The position numbers and the translations under genes are program-made. Under the pieces are notes generated by a model, which saw nothing but the letters and a program-made list of their open reading frames with translations, was not told the DNA's origin and searched no databases. From NCBI RefSeq assembly GCF_016463645.1, contig NZ_JAEMQX010000003.1:59223-123222 (forward strand): DNA of 64,000 nucleotides, given 5' to 3'. Shown here one piece after another: positions 61,111 to 64,000 of this stretch; the first letter of the stretch is position 1; each line of letters starts with the position of its first letter. This DNA comes from Sphingopyxis sp. (GTDB lineage Bacteria; Pseudomonadota; Alphaproteobacteria; Sphingomonadales; Sphingomonadaceae).

Positions 61111-61590
61111 TTATTCGCGGAACAGCTTGTCGATCGCCTCGTCGAGATAGGGCCGATCGACGAACAATCGCATCGGATCGCGCCGATTGAGCCAGAAACC
61201 GGCGCCATGCCGGTCGGTCAGCGCACGCCGGGTCGTGTCCTGCAACAACCGCAGGCGCATCGCCGCAACGCGGCGCGCAGCGCGCAGGCCGGCGGGCGCC
61301 TGCAAGGCAAAATGCACCCGGATCGTCTCGACACGTGCCGCGACGACATCGCTGTATCCCTGATGCGGGCCGCGGTGCAGCGCATGGCCCGATTGCAGCG
61401 CTGCGGACTCGCACGCTGGCAGCAGCAGCCCGTTGCGGCCGAAATGATGGAGCGCCAAACCCTCGCTCCGCAACTGTTCGAACATCGCCGCCATCTGCGG
61501 GCGCTGCATCAGGCTGACGGGAATGAGGTGATGGCGCTGGAACCCGGCCCGCGCCGCCGGCGCGCCATGCCACCCTCGCGCCGCCCTCAA
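61111..61590 (-). CDS. AHH-family nuclease-like protein
   Basis: A 159-residue protein with 'GFQRHHLIPVSLMQRPQMAAMFEQL', the AHH signature (an HNH/EndoVII-fold nuclease family common in polymorphic toxins), and 'LHHFGRNGLLLPACESAALQSGHALHRGPHQGYSDVVAARVE' with further His residues. The proposed start is TTG at 61590, which overlaps the stop of the gene before as TTGA. It has no toxin delivery domain or signal, so it is a standalone cytoplasmic enzyme. The partner is the DUF4261-like gene. The nuclease activity is inferred from family motifs. Confidence 0.72.
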   Translation of the reverse strand: MRAARGWHGAPAARAGFQRHHLIPVSLMQRPQMAAMFEQLRSEGLALHHFGRNGLLLPACESAALQSGHALHRGPHQGYSDVVAARVETIRVHFALQAPAGLRAARRVAAMRLRLLQDTTRRALTDRHGAGFWLNRRDPMRLFVDRPYLDEAIDKLFRE

Positions 61591-62420
61591 CCGTTGCGAC
61601 CGAACTCGACGACCACGGTCGATCTTTGTCGCGCGCCGTCCGGCGGCGGCAGCAGCTCGATCCACTCGCCCGCCTCGAGCCCGCGCATCGTGCGCGCTTC
61701 GCGGACCGGGCCATTGAGCATCATGTCGAGCGCGAGCCGCGACAATCGCCGGACCATTTCGGCGGCGGTCCAGCCACCCGGAATCCGCGCTTCCAGCTCC
61801 TGCCCGGAAAACAGCGCCAGCCCGCGCGTTCCCATCGCGGCGCTATCGCCCAGATCCTTGCGACGGAACGCCACGAGGTGCAGCACCGGCGGCATGCCGC
61901 TCGCCAGCATTTCGGCGATCGAGGCGCGGAATTGCGGCGCATCGGACCACAGCCGCGCGGGCGACCAGAAGATATGGCTGGCGTCGAACAGGTCGATCAA
62001 CAGCACCATCAGCTTGAAGAATTCGCGCATCGCCGTCGTTTTCTCGCCCGGTGCGGGCGGCGTTCCGGCGCGTTCGGGGATGAACACCCAGCACGCGCCG
62101 TTCGCGCGCCACTGCCGGGGCAGGCTGGCGGCGAGCAGGCTGGTGGTCGGGTCTTCGGGATCGGCGAGGTCGAGCGTCGCGTCGGCGGCAGGGCCCGCCA
62201 GGACCGACACCGACCCGAACGCCAGGCGGAAATGCGGTGTCCCGATGTGCTCGGCCATCGCGGAGCCCGCCGCCTCCACGCGCTCGGGCCGCAGCCCCAT
62301 GTGCCGAAGCGCGGCTTCGACCGCTGCGTCCGATCGGCCCCGCATCGCGGCCCCGACGATCAGGGCGAAGGGTTCCGGCGGAACCGGCAGGATCAGCGCG
62401 TCGCGGTCACCGACAGTCAT
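61587..62420 (-). CDS. DUF4261-like protein
   Basis: A 277-residue soluble protein. The middle ('FFKLMVLLIDLFDASHIFWSPARLWSDAPQFRASIAEMLASGMPPVLHLVAF') and C-terminal part ('TRGLALFSGQELEARIPGGWTAAEMVRRLSRLALDMMLNGPV') resemble DUF4261 proteins. The overlap with the AHH gene (TTGA) suggests that the two work together; DUF4261 has no proven activity. Family assignment is tentative. Confidence 0.6.
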   Translation of the reverse strand: MTVGDRDALILPVPPEPFALIVGAAMRGRSDAAVEAALRHMGLRPERVEAAGSAMAEHIGTPHFRLAFGSVSVLAGPAADATLDLADPEDPTTSLLAASLPRQWRANGACWVFIPERAGTPPAPGEKTTAMREFFKLMVLLIDLFDASHIFWSPARLWSDAPQFRASIAEMLASGMPPVLHLVAFRRKDLGDSAAMGTRGLALFSGQELEARIPGGWTAAEMVRRLSRLALDMMLNGPVREARTMRGLEAGEWIELLPPPDGARQRSTVVVEFGRNG

Positions 62421-62520
62421 GTTTGCCCGGCCTTTTCAGCTTCGCCCCTGCATCGCAAGACCGGCCGCAATGTTCAAACGCTTATTGCCGGATGTCGGAA
62501 AGTTAATCCGGCGCGCGACG

Positions 62521-64000
62521 TCAGATCGCGACCTGGCTTCCCAGTTCGACGACGCGGTTCGTCGGCAGGCGGAAATATTCCATCGCGCTTTCCGAGTTGC
62601 GGAGCATCCACGCGAACAGCTTTTCGCGCCAGATCGGCATCCCCGGCTTGCTGGCCGCGATCAGCGTCTGGCGCGACAGGAAAAAGCTCGTCTCGAGCAT
62701 CTTGAACTCGCCGCCGCAGCTCGTCACGCGTTTCAGCGCATCGGGCACGTCGATCGGCTGCATGAAGCCATAGTTCAGGATCAGCCGGTGGAACCCCTGC
62801 CCCAGATCGTCGAGCGCGCAGTGGTTTTCCGCGCGCACATAGGGGACGTCGGCGATCTTGATCGTCAGCAGGATGATCCGCTCGTGCAGCACCTTGTTGT
62901 GCTTGAGGTTGTGGAGCAGCGCGTGCGGCACGCCGTCGGCGCTCGACGTCATGAACACCGCGGTGCCGGGCACGCGCGTCGCGCTGTTCGCGGCGGACTT
63001 CACGAACACCGGGATCGGCATCGCGCCCTCGGCCATTTCCTGCTGCATCAGCTTGCGCCCGCGCGACCAGGTCGTCAGCAGGGTGAAGATGGTAAGCCCG
63101 ATCGCCAGCGGCACCCAGCCGCCGTCGGGAACCTTGATCAGATTCGCGCCGAAATAGGCGATGTCGACGATGAAGAACACCGCGAGAATCGGCAACGCCT
63201 TCCACGCCGGCCACTTCCACAGCGTGAACAGCACGACGCTCATCAGGCAGGTGTCGATGAACATCGCGCCCGTCACCGCGATGCCATAGGCGGCGGCGAG
63301 GTTGCTCGACGATCCGAAACCGAGGACGAGCAGGATGACCATCACCATCAGTCCCCAGTTGACCATCGGGATATAGATCTGCCCCTGCGCCGAGGCGCTG
63401 GTATGCTCGACGCGCAGTCGCGGCATGAAGCCCAGCTGGATCGCCTGCTGCGTCAGCGAGAAGGCGCCCGAAATCACCGCCTGGCTCGCGATGATCGTCG
63501 CGAGGATCGCAAGGATCACGACCGGCACCTGCCACGCCTCGGGCATCATCTGGAAAAAGGGATCGGCGATCAGGTCGCTGCGCGGTCCCATCTCGGCCTC
63601 GAGCACCATCGCGCCCTGCCCCATATAATTCAGCATCAGCGCCGGCAGCACGAAGGCCAGCCAGCTGAGCCCGATCGGCCCGCGTCCGAAATGCCCCATG
63701 TCGGCATAGAGCGCCTCGGCCCCCGTCACCGCGAGCACGACGGCGCCGAGCGCGATGAAGGCGGTGAAACCGTCGACATAGAAGAAGCGGAGCGCGTTCA
63801 GCGGATTGAGCGTTTCGAGGATGATCCCCGGATGGTCGACGATATGGATCATCCCGAGGATCGCCAGCATCGTGAAATAGGCGAGCATGATCGGCCCGAA
63901 CAGCATCCCGACCTTCGCCGTCCCGCGCGACTGGATCGCGAACAGCCCGATCAGGATCGCGAGCGCGATCGGCACGATATAGGGCTCGAACCCCTTGTTG
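62521..64000 (-). CDS. kup: Potassium transporter Kup, C-terminal part (5' end outside window)
   Basis: The last 492 residues of a Kup/TrkD low-affinity potassium uptake permease. Visible are transmembrane helices of the core, '[38 protein letters not shown]', '[44 protein letters not shown]' and '[26 protein letters not shown]', followed by a cytoplasmic tail of about 170 residues ending 'LGSQVAI'. The frame stays open to the window end (…NKGFEPYIV), so the N-terminal about 130-150 residues are missing. It is the last complete feature; nothing follows on its strand within the window. Confidence 0.95.
   Translation of the reverse strand, partial: NKGFEPYIVPIALAILIGLFAIQSRGTAKVGMLFGPIMLAYFTMLAILGMIHIVDHPGIILETLNPLNALRFFYVDGFTAFIALGAVVLAVTGAEALYADMGHFGRGPIGLSWLAFVLPALMLNYMGQGAMVLEAEMGPRSDLIADPFFQMMPEAWQVPVVILAILATIIASQAVISGAFSLTQQAIQLGFMPRLRVEHTSASAQGQIYIPMVNWGLMVMVILLVLGFGSSSNLAAAYGIAVTGAMFIDTCLMSVVLFTLWKWPAWKALPILAVFFIVDIAYFGANLIKVPDGGWVPLAIGLTIFTLLTTWSRGRKLMQQEMAEGAMPIPVFVKSAANSATRVPGTAVFMTSSADGVPHALLHNLKHNKVLHERIILLTIKIADVPYVRAENHCALDDLGQGFHRLILNYGFMQPIDVPDALKRVTSCGGEFKMLETSFFLSRQTLIAASKPGMPIWREKLFAWMLRNSESAMEYFRLPTNRVVELGSQVAI

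Overview
The window is GC-rich, densely packed chromosomal DNA. It most likely comes from an alphaproteobacterium of the order Sphingomonadales (Sphingopyxis- or Sphingomonas-like). This rests on the UPF0262 protein, the siroheme-synthase / DUF2849 / sulfite reductase / DUF934 / CysH operon, a DUF885 protein with a sphingomonad-like Tat-type leader, a CopA/CopB/CopC/CopD set and the very short gene spacing. The genus is an inference. No rRNA, insertion sequence, integrase, phage gene or CRISPR array was seen. About 67 protein genes and two tRNA genes are supported, and one fragment looks like a decayed gene.

Layout. 1-16.6 kb is a surface-polysaccharide region: five or more glycosyltransferases, an acyltransferase, a Wza-like export lipoprotein, a hexapeptide O-acetyltransferase, an outer-membrane beta-barrel, a Wzx-type flippase, a pyruvyl transferase, the initiating sugar-phosphate transferase, and a large DUF2339 membrane protein at its edge. 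Short transcription units alternate between strands, and many genes overlap by 1-4 bases. 16.6-22.3 kb is a copper-resistance region. A CnrY/CnrX/CnrH-like anti-sigma / metal sensor / ECF sigma unit lies directly upstream of copA-copB, and copC-copD diverge from it. 22.3-33.3 kb holds tRNA-Leu(CAA), two aldehyde dehydrogenases, a thiolase, small envelope proteins, a hydroxyacid dehydrogenase, a nitronate-monooxygenase-like protein, a further glycosyltransferase and a hydrolase. 33.4-37.3 kb is an assimilatory sulfate/sulfite reduction operon. 37.3-41.3 kb holds dnaB, a UPF0262 gene, a GH25 lysozyme-like gene, cdd and dcd. 41.4-48.9 kb has a secreted GH5 glycosidase, DoxX, an enoyl-reductase-like plus thioesterase pair, an OmpR/EnvZ-type two-component system and an EF-hand protein. 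49.1-58.7 kb contains a DUF885 protein, an FKBP isomerase, a Rap1a-like protein, tRNA-Gly(TCC), a DUF899 protein, a TonB-dependent receptor divergent from a LysR regulator, and dinB. 58.7-64 kb contains prfC, small secreted proteins, an AHH-nuclease / DUF4261-like pair and the C-terminal part of a Kup potassium transporter that runs off the window.

Most interesting. The copper region is governed by a sensor whose five putative metal ligands match those of the Co/Ni sensor CnrX at a constant offset, and CopA and CopB carry the same C-x3-H-x2-MGHC motif. Several candidate operators are visible: a MerR/LiuR-like site before the enoyl-reductase pair, a LacI-type site before the GH5 gene, a LysR T-N11-A palindrome, and a 17-bp palindrome before the initiating sugar transferase. 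Other items are the AHH-DUF4261 pair, a GH25 protein with a changed catalytic motif, and a buried remnant of an acyl-CoA synthetase. Nothing in the window is a clear new multi-gene defence or mobile system.
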